From NCBI GenBank assembly GCA_030144725.1, contig JASKMD010000153.1, forward strand, positions 44,530 to 108,529: a DNA stretch of 64,000 nt, in the 5' to 3' direction. This DNA comes from Haematococcus lacustris (lineage: Eukaryota; Chlorophyta; Chlorophyceae; Chlamydomonadales; Haematococcaceae). Each line of letters starts with the position of its first letter. Position 1 is the first letter of the stretch. Below, piece after piece: positions 7,838 to 18,528 of this stretch. The notes below the pieces were generated by a model. The model saw only the letters and a list, made by a program, of their open reading frames with translations. It did no database searches and was not told the origin of the DNA. Position numbers and translations under genes: made by a program.

Positions 7838-10800
7838 TCAAGCTGTGCCTGTGGCCTCCGCCCCTGCCTGTCTCGCAGTCTCCGTGTCCCCCCCTGCTGT
7901 AGCCCCAGCCTGCGCTGGCCCCTCAGCTTCCCCGCCTGCCTCTGCTGCTGCCGCCCCTGTGGCCTGATCAGGCACGGGGTCTAGGGCTGGGACTGCTGCA
8001 GCTCCCTCTCCCGTCTCCACCTTGCTCTCAGCTGCAGCCCCTGCACCACTCCCTGCTTCGGCCACCACCTGGGGTGAGGGTCCCTGGCTGCTGGGCTGGG
8101 CTGAGGCGCCCTCAGGGGCGCTCCCGGCCTCGACTGCGGCCTCAGCTGCTGCTGCACCTGCTGAGGTAGGATCACTGCCAGTCGTAGGTGCTGCTGCTGC
8201 TCCTGCTGTTGTTGCTGCTGATGATGTTGCTGCTGGTTTGGTGCTTTTGCTGCTCTTGGCTTTGGCTTTGGCAGCTGCCTGGTCGCCCTCCTCCCCTTCC
8301 TCTGGCACCTGCACCCCATGTAAAAACCGGGTTGGTCAGCATTCAGTGCTGCCTGTGTTTGAGGCCGTGGGGCTTGCGTGGCTCCAGCCCGCATCATGAC
8401 ACACTACTGGCTGCAAGCCTTATGGGGCTCGCTACTGGCAACCGGCCCGCAAGTTGCCATCACACACTACCCCCCAACCATCCCACACCCTTACCCCATC
8501 ACCCTCCCCCTCCACTCCCCCCTCCCCCTTCACCTTCACCACCCCTGATCCCATGTCGTCCTGCCCACCCTCGTGCCCACCCTCGTGCCCACCCTCCTGC
8601 CCACCCTCCTGCCCACCCTCCTGCCCACCCTTCTGCCCACCCTCCTGCCCACCCTCGTGCCCACCCTGCCGCTCGCCCCTCCTCCCACCCTCCCTAAGTA
8701 TGCCTAAACACACACACAGAGTGGAGGCACCTACCTCAGCGCACTTGCGCAGGTTGAACTTGTGCAGTTCACGGTACTTGGGCAGCACTGATGCCCCGCA
8801 GGCGTTCCTCACCCTCTGGACCAACACGGTGAGGGCGGGGGCGCTCAGGTTTACCTGCAGCAGCCACAGGGCGGGGAGCCAGCATGACATGGGAACAGGA
8901 CATGGAAGCATGTGCGAACACTCACATGGGAAACTCACATGGGCGCAACCCCACATGGGAAACTCACATAAGCGACTTGAGCACCCTCGCCTTGCAGGTA
9001 CAGCAGTGGCTGTAGGCATTGCGAGAGGCAGCCACAGGGGCAGGCGCCATATTGACACGGCCGCAATACCTTGTGGGGTGGCGTCGCGATGGCGTTCACA
9101 AACGCGTTGATCACGTCCATGCGCTCCAGCTTCTCCGCGTTGCGGTGCTCATACTCCACTGCATACAGGATCTGCTGCGCCCCCTCACCTACATGTCCAG
9201 GCAAGGCCATACAGACATGCACATCATTAGCACCAACCACCCCTGAGGTCAGCCGAGGGAGGTGGGAGGCTGGCTGGCTGCACACAGGCCGCCCTGCCCT
9301 GCCTGCCCTGCCCTGCCTTGGCTTGGCCTGTGCCCTGCGCTGGCCACCCAAGGCCTGACCTGAGGGAAAGGCTGGCGCCAGCATCTTGGGCGCCATGACC
9401 TTGATCTCATCCAGGCCTGCAAAGCTGATGTGGGTGATGGGCAGCAGCCGGTTGGCGTGCCGGGCCCGCAGCACCTTCCTGGCAGCTGCCTCCTCACACA
9501 GGGAGATGGCCACCTCGATGGGGCCAGGCAGGGGCGGGCTGGCGGGAAAGATGATGTACACGCAGCCACGCACACCTGTGTCATGGCTCTGCGGCGCAAG
9601 GCAGGGCAAAGGTCAGGTAGGTCGGGTAGGGTAGGGTCGAGTCAGGGCAGGGTAGGGTAGGGCATGGCAGGTGAAGGCAGCGCAAGGCAGGGTGAGGGTA
9701 CACTCACTGTTGACAACATTGGTAGTGTATGGAGGGGGAGATGTGACAGCCTTACCAAGGCCCATTCCCTGCTTCCTCTAATTCTACCTCCCCTCCGCCC
9801 TCCCCTTGTTCCCTGACCTCATCTGTTGCTTTCTGCCCCAGCCCCTTCCCCTTCCCTTGTCCCTGTGCACCTGGAAGCGTCGCTTGCGCTTGTCCTTCAA
9901 CTCAGCCACCTCCTCTGCAATCAGGGCACTGATGTCCTTGCTCCCCTCCCCAGCGCCACCTGCTGCTGCATCTCCTGTGGACGCCTCAGCCGCTGCACTG
10001 TCGCTGACGCCCAGGCCTTGGGCCTTGACCAGCTTGTCATAGTGCTGTGATGAGCCAACCAACCAGGCAGGCAGGCCAAGCCAATGAGGACCAGGCAGGC
10101 AGTGAGGGGCAGGAAGCTGGCTGAGGCCGACATGCAGGGCAGTGGCCATTGGGAAGGTATGTGTATGGGCAGGCTAGCATGGGGTGGATGGACCTGCACC
10201 AGTGTGCTTGCATTCCTGGCGAGGGTGGCGATGTCTCCAAATCAGCTTCATGGATGGGGCTGTCAGAGCTTAGGGGTGATCATGCAGGAACACAACTACG
10301 ACCTCCAGCTGACCCGAGCTGTGGCAGGCGACGGGGCGAGGTGAAGTGATGTGGCAGCTTTGCGCTCAGCGGCATCCAGGCAGCACTACCAGCAGTGGCA
10401 GCGCTCCACTGGAGGAAGTCCCAAAGCCAACAACGTCTCACAGCACAGCACCTTGCGGCGCAATGACTGACAGATAGTGTCAGGTAGCATGTGTGTGCTA
10501 CGCACGCTCCCTCACCATCCTTATCCTGCCAAGCCCATTGAGAGCAGCTGGCATTGGCACCAGGGGAGGTTGGGGTTCTGACGCGGTGCCGAGGGCCTGC
10601 TGCATGTGGTGGTCTTAATGCATCCTGTTGATGTGCCTCAATCACTTGATACGACACCAGCATCTTAATTCAGGATTTGATTAACAATTGATTTTGAGCC
10701 CGGGGACCATTTGCCAAACACATGTATGTTGGGGAGGAGGGGGGACATACTAATGGATGCTAGGGAAGATAACAGGTCATCTTTGCAAGCAGCAGTGAGG

Positions 10801-12136
10801 AAAAGGAAGAGCAGGGAGGGCAGCTGCTTGACTTTGACACAACAGTCCCAGATGCTAGACCTTGGCCATGCTGAGTTCAGGCTTGACTGGCTCATGAGCA
10901 TGGTGGAGGTAATGAGATGTTCACAGTCCATGTAATCCATGTCCGCGTCCACAGTCCATTTGCACAGAATCAGTTGAGTGCTGAGGTCCTGCTGAGGGCC
11001 TGATGCAGGCTCAGGGGCACAGACCAGCAGGGCAGGGTGGTGCTAATGGATGGATTTAGCACCAGCCGGGTCAGCTCAGCAGTGAATGGCCAGCAGCCCT
11101 GTGAGATCTGGGTAAGCAAATGCCGGGCCTGCGGGCTGGAAGCCCCCAGCAGGGCAGGTGCACCAGTGTCTGCTGCGCCCAGCCTGGAGCCAGCAGCGTG
11201 ACCAGCCAGTGCAAGGCATGATGGGGTGCCCAGTAGTGGCACCACACCATCCCCCACCCTGCCACACCCAGCCAGCCAGCCACACAGGCAGAAGGCCACA
11301 CGGGCCCAGAACTCCCACACCAGCCAAGCGCAGCAAGCGCACTAAGGTCGAGCAGGCAGCTGAGCCAACCCAGCCCACCAAGGGCACAGGCCAGGGCGAA
11401 GGCTAAGCCATAGCCAAAGCAGGTCTGCAGCCAGGAAGGTGGGTAGATAGGGACTGCAATGCGGGGCTGAACATGCAGCGCACTGAGGAGAGCAAGTGGC
11501 GCCCACTGGAGCTGTGCTCATGGGCTGATCTGCATGATTTGCCTGCCAAGGGCCACAAGCGGGTGCGAGACCAGCCACCCATGACCCTTTAGCTGTCATC
11601 AGCTTACATTAGTGCATGTTTGTCATGCCCAATCTAGGCTACAGCCATGTAACAGGGGTCAGACAATGGTGTAGGTGGAAGGCGCCCATGGCGTGTGCAT
11701 GGGAGCATACGTTTTACAAGCCAATGCCGTTTCTGCCGATGCGGGCTGTTGAGGGAGGTGCTGATGTGCCAGCTCTCAAGTGTGTGGTCCCCCACCTCCT
11801 CGACCAGGGCTCTAACATCATCAGCAGTCCTGTCTTCCCAACCGTTGTCGCAAGTGACGAGGAGGCCTCGGCTGCCAGAGGGCAGGGCTTGACCCGACCC
11901 AACATGCTGCAGGCAAACAAGCAAGCAGCAGCTCTCCATGCGGAGCCAGCTTTGAGATGCTGAAACTTGCATGTCTGGATACGAAGTTTGGTGGTGAGGC
12001 CATCACTGCCGGGCTACTGGCTGCTCCCTCGTAGCATGTGCCGTACCGGCGTATAGCGAGCCTTCTTGTTATTTCCGCCTCCACGGCCTCCTCCGCGGTC
12101 CCCACCTCCACCACGGCGCTTCCCATCGCCGGTCAT
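7838..12136 (-). CDS. TAN1: TAN1/THUMPD1-type tRNA acetylation adaptor
   Basis: Seven exons join in phase: 12136-12047, 11906-11796, 10044-9871, 9588-9360, 9188-9070, 8854-8735 and 8308-7838, giving 437 aa. The protein has a basic N-terminus (KKARYTP), the family's opening motif GSRGLLVTCDNGWEDR (about 41-56), KDISALIAEEVAELKDKRKR (about 103-122) and a C-terminal THUMP domain (about 170-281, with RLLPITH, VEYEHRN, DVINAFVNAI, HKVNLSAPALTVLVQRV and KFNLRK). An Ala/Gly-rich tail of about 155 residues replaces the short animal end. TAN1/THUMPD1 binds tRNA through THUMP and partners the Kre33/NAT10 acetyltransferase to make N4-acetylcytidine in Ser and Leu tRNAs. The 1.75-kb second intron carries a Fanzor family-2 relic on the opposite strand. 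The gene shares a 195-bp divergent promoter with CCDC124. Confidence 0.85.
8565..8680. repeat. 12-bp minisatellite in TAN1 intron 6
   Basis: About nine copies of the unit CCTGCCCACCCT with minor variants lie within the last TAN1 intron. Confidence 0.9.
11013..11592 (+). pseudogene. Fanzor family-2 relic (copy b) in TAN1 intron 2
   Basis: This is the most complete family-2 copy. It encodes GRVVLMDGFSTSRVSS, then PCEIWVSKCRACG, then LRPAWSQQRDQPVQGMM, a Pro/Lys linker (KRSKRTKVEQAAEPTQPTKG), WVDRDCNAGLNMQRTEES and a basic tail ending in TAG. The first segment resembles the DEFRTSxxxS region at RuvC-II/zinc ribbon of Fanzor proteins, but the expected Glu reads Gly. The C-x2-C pair looks like half of a zinc ribbon. 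DRDCNAGLN is RuvC-III. Frameshifts and a TGA after the CRACG segment show it is dead. It is antisense to TAN1 and ends about 200 bases from TAN1 exon 2. Confidence 0.65.
11593..11705 (+). ncRNA. Conserved 3' block of Fanzor family 2, copy b
   Basis: It follows the relic's stop and shares AGTGCATG, TCATGCC, GGGGTCAGACAATGGTGTAGG and GCGCCCATGG with the other copies. The right end (about 11700-11780) then abuts the start of TAN1 intron 2. A guide-RNA function is inferred from position only. Confidence 0.4.
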
Positions 12137-12331
12137 TTGCCAATGCGTTAGGAAGATGGTTTAAGGCAATGGGGCAGGACAGCAGCAGCCACCTCCAAAT
12201 CAGTTGCATTGTCAGTTGGTGATTACGGCTACTCTTCACTTGCATCGCCAGTAGGGTACGCCGGTGCCTGCGTCGGCCGCGCTGTGAGCTATCGTTTATT
12301 GATGACGTACTGAAGCCGCGACCGGACGACG
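12137..12331. promoter_or_regulatory. Divergent promoter of TAN1 and CCDC124
   Basis: The two start codons face away from each other across 195 bases with no TATA box. Both genes have all their exons supported on each side, so this interval must serve both transcription starts and both leaders. Confidence 0.6.
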
Positions 12332-14753
12332 ATGCCAAAGAAGGTGCGTGCTGGAGTAGGCTCGTACCTCATGAGGCGAGTGCCTGCACCGTGTCGGAAT
12401 CTGTTGGTGGTGTCTGCCTTGTCAGACGTGAGCCGCGAGCCTCGTCGTCGACATGGGTGGAGGCTGGCTTGAGTGCATTAGGTAGACGACAGTTGTACAA
12501 ACTTCCACAGGGGCTCCGAGGACCTCAGTTTACTGGGCTGTGTCCACCCCTTGCTCACTCTGTTTTTCTGCTCACAAGGCCCTGTGTCCACCCCTTGCTC
12601 ACTACATAGCTTGCTCACTAAATAGCTTGCTCACTAAATAGCTTGCTCACTAACCTACTTGCAGCTTTTCACACAGCCCCTTCGTCTCTCACTAGGGCCT
12701 CCATTTCAGTCGTACCACTAGGGACCACTGCGGACCACTAGCGAGACCACTTGAATGGTTACAAGGGGCTGCGTGGAGTACTCACATGCACATGCACATG
12801 GCGCATGAGTGCCTACCACCTACACCATTGCCTGACCACTGACAGGGCCATGGTCTAGAGTTGGCATGATAATCATGCACTGGTCTAAGCTGGAAACAGC
12901 TCAAAGGAGGGCACACACTACTGTGCCTCAGTAGGCTGGATCTTGGGCAGGCAGTCTCGCAGCCGCTTGTAGCCCAGGCTAGGGTACTCCTCGCCCTTGG
13001 CTGGCAGAGCTGCCTGCTCTGGCCACCAGCACAGCTCTAGTGGGCGCAACTTGCTCTCCCCAATGCGCTGCATTGCAGTCCCTGTCCAGACACCTGCCTG
13101 GCTGGGCCTTGCCTGTGCCCTTGGTGGGCTGGGTTGGCTCAGCTGCCTGCTCAGCCGTGGTGCGCTTGCTGCGCTTGACTGGCGAGGGAGTGCTGGGCCC
13201 AGGCCTTGAGGCTGTAGGCTGTGTGGCTGCCTGGCTGCTGTATGGGGGCTGTGGGGGCTTGCGTGGTGCCACTACCGGGCTCCCCATCATGCCCCGCACT
13301 GGCTAATCACGCTGCTGGCTCCAGGCTGGGCACAGCAGCCGGTGGTGCCCTTCCGCTTCTTTCAAGCCACTGCGCGATGTGCATTGAGACAGCTGTGACC
13401 TGTTCAAGCAACTTGGGTTTCCCGGAGAATCATGGAATGATGCCTCTTTCCGGGGAGTCATGGTTGACCTTTTGTTTGATCTGCAGTCTTCTCCTGTCTG
13501 GTGCAGCCAAGTGTGTCAACCCGAGTGTCATGTTCTTACTAGTCCCAGGCAGCCCTGCAGGCTCTTCACGCTGCCCTGCAGCCTCCACCAGCATACACCA
13601 GCCTGCCAGTTCCTCTGTGCCTGAAAGCTTTCCCTGCCTTGGCAATAGGTGAACGAAAAGGTCGAGTCTGCTAGGGAGCGGGATGCAGCCAAGAAGACAG
13701 CGGCACAGGAGAAGGCAGCCAAGGACGCAGAGGATGCGTACTGGAAGTCAGCTGGGGAAGGTGGGGATGATGGTCAATGCACAGGGCTGCGGCAGCTGCA
13801 GGGTGTGCCAGGGCTGTTGAAGCTGTCCACTTCCCAGCATGGCATGCTGACGCCACTGTGTCCCCAGTAGCACGACCTTATGGACTGCGTGGCGCAGCGC
13901 ATGGTGACAGCTTGAGCCAATGATGCCAAACATGGATGGTTATAGCATGAGCCAACAGCCGAAGTGCACTACAACCGCATGCACTGCAGCTGGGGTTTTG
14001 CAGCCATAGTCAAAAATGCAATGTAAGGACTTGGCCCTAGCTCAGCTGCCTGACCTCAGCCTAGGAGTGCTTTGCGATTTGAGTGGCAAGGGCAGGACCA
14101 AGTGGGCTCACAGCCTGGCGGCTGATGCAGTGGCTTCCCTCCTGATGGGCCTGGAGGGGAAGCCTTGCTGCCAGCCTGCTGTGTGCATGCAGTGCGCCAG
14201 GCTGCGACTGCAGCCTGCGCCCTACACTGGCAGGGATTAGGAGTAGTCAATGGTTGTGTGGGCTGGTGACAAGGACAGGACCACGAGGGCTTACTGCCTT
14301 GCATGCTGAGCATGTGGAGTGTGGCTGGAGCCGTGCTGCTGACCTGCTGGGTACAGGCGGTGGGTCAGACAGCTGCCAGGTGGTCTTCCAGATGCTGCTG
14401 GCCTTTGCCACTATGGCACTTGCAGGACACAGGAGGGCAGTGATTGCAATGCCGACGGGCAGCATTGGCAGCTGAGGAAACAACAGGGTTGGTCCTGGCC
14501 ATTGGATGAGCTTGTTGTGCGTTGTTTGTGGGCTGGGTGGTGGTGTGTTGCAGGCGACAAGGGCAAGGCAGGGGCCAAGCGTGAGGAGGAGGAGCGCAAG
14601 CGCCAGGAGGCTGCGGCTAAGAGGGCTGAGCTGAAGCGCCTGGCTGAGGCGGAGGAGGCGGCACTCACTGCCACTAAGGCCAAGGCCACGGTGGCAGGTG
14701 CGCAGAGCTGTAGTTGTGCGGCGGGAAGATGGACAAGAGCAGCAGCAGTGGTG

Positions 14754-14787
<34 letters not shown>

Positions 14788-16131
14788 CAGCAGCAGGAGA
14801 AGAAGAAGAAGAGGAAGGAGAGGAGGAAGAAGCAACAACACCAGGAACAGCAGGACACTGGCAGCAGCAGATGCAGGAGCAACAGGGTTCTGATTATGAT
14901 CACGTAGCATGCAAGGCGAGGTGATGTGCTAGGGGTGGGACAGGAGGGGTGGGTCCTTGCCATGAATCACTAGGTGACCTAGTGAACGAGCAGACAAGCA
15001 GGCAGCTGGGCAGGTGAGAGGGCAGGCAAGCGGGCAGGCCAATAGTTAGGGCGGGCGGGCGGGCGGGCGGGCGGGCGGGCGGGCGGGCGGGCGGGCGGGC
15101 GGGCGGGCGGGCGGGCGGGCGGGCGGGCGGGCGGGTGGGTGGGTGGGTGGGCGGGTCTGCAGTAGGACCCAGTATCAGGGAGGCCAGTAGCTGTAGCCAC
15201 AAGCCTTTTATTTGTTGCTGAGGGGCAACCTTTTGCTGCCAGCACCTGCAGCAGCAGCCGCACACGCCATGTGCTCAGGAGCATAGCTGGCAGGCCTGGC
15301 AGCAGCAGGAAGCCCGCTGACACATCCCTGCCCGTGTGACTTCTGCGGTGGCGTGTGGGCATGCTGGGGCAGACGGCAGCATGCTACACACCAGCTATGC
15401 TGCACACCGGTGGCAGCATGACAGTACTGGCGGTTGCGGTGATGGTGATGTTGGTACTCTCCCTGTGTCCAGTCATCAGCTGGGTGGACTGGCAAGTCAG
15501 GCTGGTCAAGTGGGTGGCCGCAAGTGGGTGAAGCACTAGACGGCTAGTGGCAGATGCGGCACATCTGCAGCTGTGTGCTGGTGGTGGTGGTGGTGACATG
15601 AAGGTATGGGTTCCTCAGTGCGTGAGGTGCTGAATGGCTGCTGGCTCATGTGTCGTGGTTCATGCAGGTGTGTCCAAGATGACCAAGCACCAGCTGGAGA
15701 AACAGAGGGAGCTGGATGAGCGGCTAAGGGAGGAGGAGGCGCAGGAGCGGGCCATGGCTGCTAAACGAGAGGTGGGAAAACGGCCTTGCACCGCCCCACC
15801 CTACACTCCCCTGCCAGCCGTGCCCCTAATCCACTTCTGGACGCGGCCCTGACCCTCCTGCCAGCCCGCCCATACAGCTACCACCGCTGGTGCTGTCACT
15901 GCTGGAACTCGGGACGACCCTCTCTGAAGCTGTGCCACTGACGCCTGCTGCGCTCTGCTGTGTGCCTGTTGTGGGTCCGCAGCTTGACGAGGCAACCTAC
16001 ACCAAGGCCATCGTGGGTGAGAACATCAACCGGGCCTTGGAAGGGGTGGTGGCAGCACGCAGCGTGGAGGGGGCGCTGGCTGCCCTGACTGTCCAGGAGC
16101 CGGAGGGGGACAAGCACCCTGAGAAGTGAGC

Positions 16132-16169
<38 letters not shown>

Positions 16170-17014
16170 CAGCAGCAGCAGGTCGGCAGCAGCAGGTCGG
16201 CAGCAGCAGCAGGGCAGCATCAGGGGCAGCAGCAGCAGCGAGCAGCAGCGGGCAGCAGCGGCAGCAGCAGCGGGGCGGCGGCAGCAGCAGCAGGGCAGTA
16301 GCAGGGGCAGCAGCAGCAGCGAGCAGCAGCGGCAGCAGCAGCGGGGCGGCAGCAGCAGCAGCAACAGCTTGGAAGCACGAGCACCTTAGCAGCAGCAGGA
16401 GCAGCCCAGGTCACCCCTGTTGGGATGGCACACCCCGGCCTGCCTGCCGTGCCCTAGCTGATGCCCCCCTGCAATGCAGTGCAGCTAGTGTTGTGCTGAC
16501 GAGTGCAGGCGGATGAAGGCTGCATGGAAGGCGTATGAGGAGCGGCAGCTACCCATCCTGAAGCAAGACAAGCCTGGTCTTAAGATGTCTCAGTACAAGG
16601 ATATGTTGTGGAAGGTGGGTGGCATGCGCCAGACACCATGCGGTAGAGTGATGAGGTGTGACCATGTAAACAACCAACTTTTTTACACATGGTTTAGCTC
16701 CACCAGTTGTCACAAGTCTGTCACTAGGCCCTGCATAATTGTCACTAGGTCATGCAGCAATGCCGTTCACAGCTGGGGAGGTAGTGGGCATGGTGTAGTG
16801 CCACCTCTTGTGTGCTTGTCCTGGACCCTTGTTTATGAGGCAGGAGGCAGGCGCTGGATGAGGCATGTTCATCAACCTGTGAAAGCAGCTTGCTTGTCCT
16901 GGACCCTTGTCACGCAATGTGGCAGCTTGTCTGATGTCTTGATGATCTTGTGCTGTGCAGAGTTGGCAGAAGGCTCCTGAGAACCCATTGAACGCGCCTG
17001 CGCTCGCAAAGTAG
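12332..17014 (+). CDS. CCDC124: CCDC124 ortholog (ribosome-associated coiled-coil protein)
   Basis: Seven exons join in phase: 12332-12343, 13649-13760, 14554-14697, 15668-15771, 15983-16125, 16509-16614 and 16961-17014, giving 224 aa (human CCDC124 is 223). The four-residue first exon reads MPKK, as in animals. Next come an alanine/lysine-rich coiled coil ending in EDAYWK (about 34-39), a second charged coil, the ENINRAL segment and the conserved C-terminal block KRMKAAWKAYEERQLP...LKMSQYKDMLWK, ending SWQKAPENPLN. CCDC124 and its yeast counterpart Lso2 bind the ribosomal A-site region of idle 80S ribosomes and help recovery from dormancy. Intron 1 holds a Fanzor family-2 relic in antisense, and intron 5 holds CAG repeats. 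Every exon boundary is GT-AG. Confidence 0.9.
12590..12655. repeat. Short tandem repeat in CCDC124 intron 1
   Basis: Three to four copies of a 16-base unit TTGCTCACTAAATAGC. Confidence 0.85.
12795..12917 (-). ncRNA. Conserved 3' block of Fanzor family 2, copy c
   Basis: It follows the stop at 12918 on the minus strand. It shares the AGTGCATGATTATCATGCC...GTCAGGCAATGGTGTAGG series with copies a, b and d. Its right flank (to about 12680) matches copy d (17990-18130), so c and d share one type of end. Confidence 0.4.
12918..13400 (-). pseudogene. Fanzor family-2 relic (copy c) in CCDC124 intron 1
   Basis: The minus strand encodes CPAWSQQRD, stop, PVRGMMGSPVV, the linker PSPVKRSKRTTAEQAAEPTQPTKG, then LDRDCNAA. 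At that point an 11-base deletion removes LNM and shifts the frame. The tail GESKLRPLELCWWPEQAALP, then LGYKRLRDCLPK, ends in TAG. It is antisense to CCDC124 and non-functional. It aligns along its length with copies a and b, which defines the family. Confidence 0.65.
14755..14835. repeat. CAG and GAA microsatellites in CCDC124 intron 3
   Basis: An AGC/CAG tract runs directly into AGAAGA and GGA repeats just after the exon 3 donor. Confidence 0.9.
15050..15152. repeat. (GGGC)n array in CCDC124 intron 3
   Basis: About 20 GGGC units followed by four GGGT units. Confidence 0.95.
16132..16362. repeat. CAG-rich repeat in CCDC124 intron 5
   Basis: Imperfect CAG/GCAGCAG tract beginning a few bases after the exon 5 donor. 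It looks like coding poly-Gln in one frame but lies in the intron. Confidence 0.9.
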
Positions 17015-17612
17015 CCGTGCTTGGCCAGACATGGTGGTCAATGGGGATTGGGGAATATTGAGTTTGAGCACCGTGGCGCGGTTGAAATCAGAAGTTGAAG
17101 CTGTTAGCATGAAGTGGAGAGGGCTTGGTATCCATGCCTGGTACATCCATGCAGCCATCACCTATCCATGCACCCATCATGCCAACAGCCTAGTGAGTCG
17201 CTAGTAGCGACTTGCGCCACTAGGTGTTGACTTGACAATGGCACCTGTGTGAGGTGCCCTGTGCAAGTTGTAGTGATGCATCCGTGGTCAGGCTTTGATT
17301 CATCCGCAAAGCCGTCCTAGCCATTGCATTGTTGAACGAGCAAGTGCAGGATCCGGCGAATATTTGCATCAGGGTCCCGTGCAAGTCATGTGTCTCAGAA
17401 CGTGCATGGGGTGTCTACTATCCAAAACAACCCACTGCTGTCATGGGCTCCATACTCACCTCGCAACCCATAAAACCCTGGCTTTTTACAATAGGACAAG
17501 CTTGCGGTTCCTGCCCATCAAGCTTCCTTGCCAAGGACCTTGCCAAGGACCTTGGCACCCAACCGACATAGCAAGGTTCGCAGTAAGGGTTCTATCACAA
17601 CATCCCAACACC
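17015..17612. other. Downstream of CCDC124, no gene seen
   Basis: It contains a repeated CCTTGCCAAGGA motif near 17525-17550. No supported exon. Confidence 0.4.
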
Positions 17613-17970
17613 ATGGCGCCAGCTTGGGTCATCATGGCAACAGACAAGGCCACCATGGCAGCAGCCAAAACCAACAGGGCACAAGCTGGAAAGATGTTAT
17701 TGAATTCAAATGCAAACGTAGATTTGAATGCAATAGATGACGGCATAGTGTTAGCATTAGACACAGCGTTTGCATGCAGTTGCATCTGTCGCGCGCTCGC
17801 TGCGTTGCAAGACCGCTGGGGACACTGACAGGGCGCATCCGTGCCCCTGCTTGCGTGTGCGCTGCTGTTCCTGGTTCTGCTGAAGACGTGCCGGTGGGGT
17901 CCGTTATGCGCCTGTGAGGGGCTGCCATGGTGGCCTTGTCTGTTGCCATGATGACCCAAGCTGGCGCCAT
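17613..17970. repeat. Perfect 50-bp inverted repeat around a 258-bp core
   Basis: Bases 17613-17662 are the exact reverse complement of 17921-17970. The arms begin ATGGCGCCAGCTTGGGTC. The 258-base core holds no family-recognisable reading frame. I see no clear target-site duplication outside the arms. It could be a small terminal-inverted-repeat (MITE-like) element, or the source of a hairpin transcript. Confidence 0.8.
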
Positions 17971-18139
17971 ACTGCTACGTCGCATTGCTCTGGCCCACAC
18001 CCTTTCTTTCTCCAACCCAGACAGCGCCCTCGTCCCTCACTAGGGCCTTCATCTGAGTCGTATCCCTAGGAACCATTACAGATACCAATAAAACCCACTC
18101 AAACTTTGGTTATGGGGCTGTGTTATGGGGCTGTGTGGC

Positions 18140-18340
18140 CCATGCACATGGCACATGAGTGCGTACCACCTACACCATTGCCTGACCCCTGAAGGGGCTA
18201 TGGTCTAGGTTTGGCATGACCTGCATGCACTAGCTGCTGCGAGCTGATGGCAGCTGTAGGGGAAGGGGCACACACTACTGTGCCTCAGCAGGCTGCTGCT
18301 GTTGCTGAGCCAGACAGCCCTAGCCCCACGCTGCGGCCTT
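18140..18340 (-). pseudogene. Fanzor family-2 tail remnant and 3' block (copy d)
   Basis: On the minus strand a short Gln-rich end (QQQQPAEAQ, stop at 18275-18277) is followed by the family-2 3' block (AGTGCATG, TCATGCC, GGGGTCAGGCAATGGTGTAGG). Only the last codons of the protein remain. Confidence 0.5.
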
Positions 18341-18528
18341 CTCAGCAAATGTAGGCCTACGTCCATCTGAACTCTCTCCTCCAGCCAGGGTAGCTGGGAA
18401 GCTGGCAGCTCCAGCGCCTTGAGCACCTCGGCTTGCTCTGTTCTTATTGCCCAGGTATAGCCCTTTGCATCGTGCTTTCTGTGTGCTTGCTTGTACATTG
18501 TGTTTCGTGCTTTGTGCTTGGTGCCTAG

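Noticed and set aside
8565..8680. Possible CRISPR array
   Set aside because: Head-to-tail 12-bp units without spacers, in a eukaryotic intron.
12979..13299. Apparent intact 106-residue protein rich in Pro/Lys
   Set aside because: It is the linker of a broken Fanzor family-2 relic. The reading leaves the true frame at an 11-base deletion.
14247..14963. Large minus-strand frame with poly-Cys/Leu
   Set aside because: Antisense of CCDC124 exon 3 and its flanking CAG repeats.
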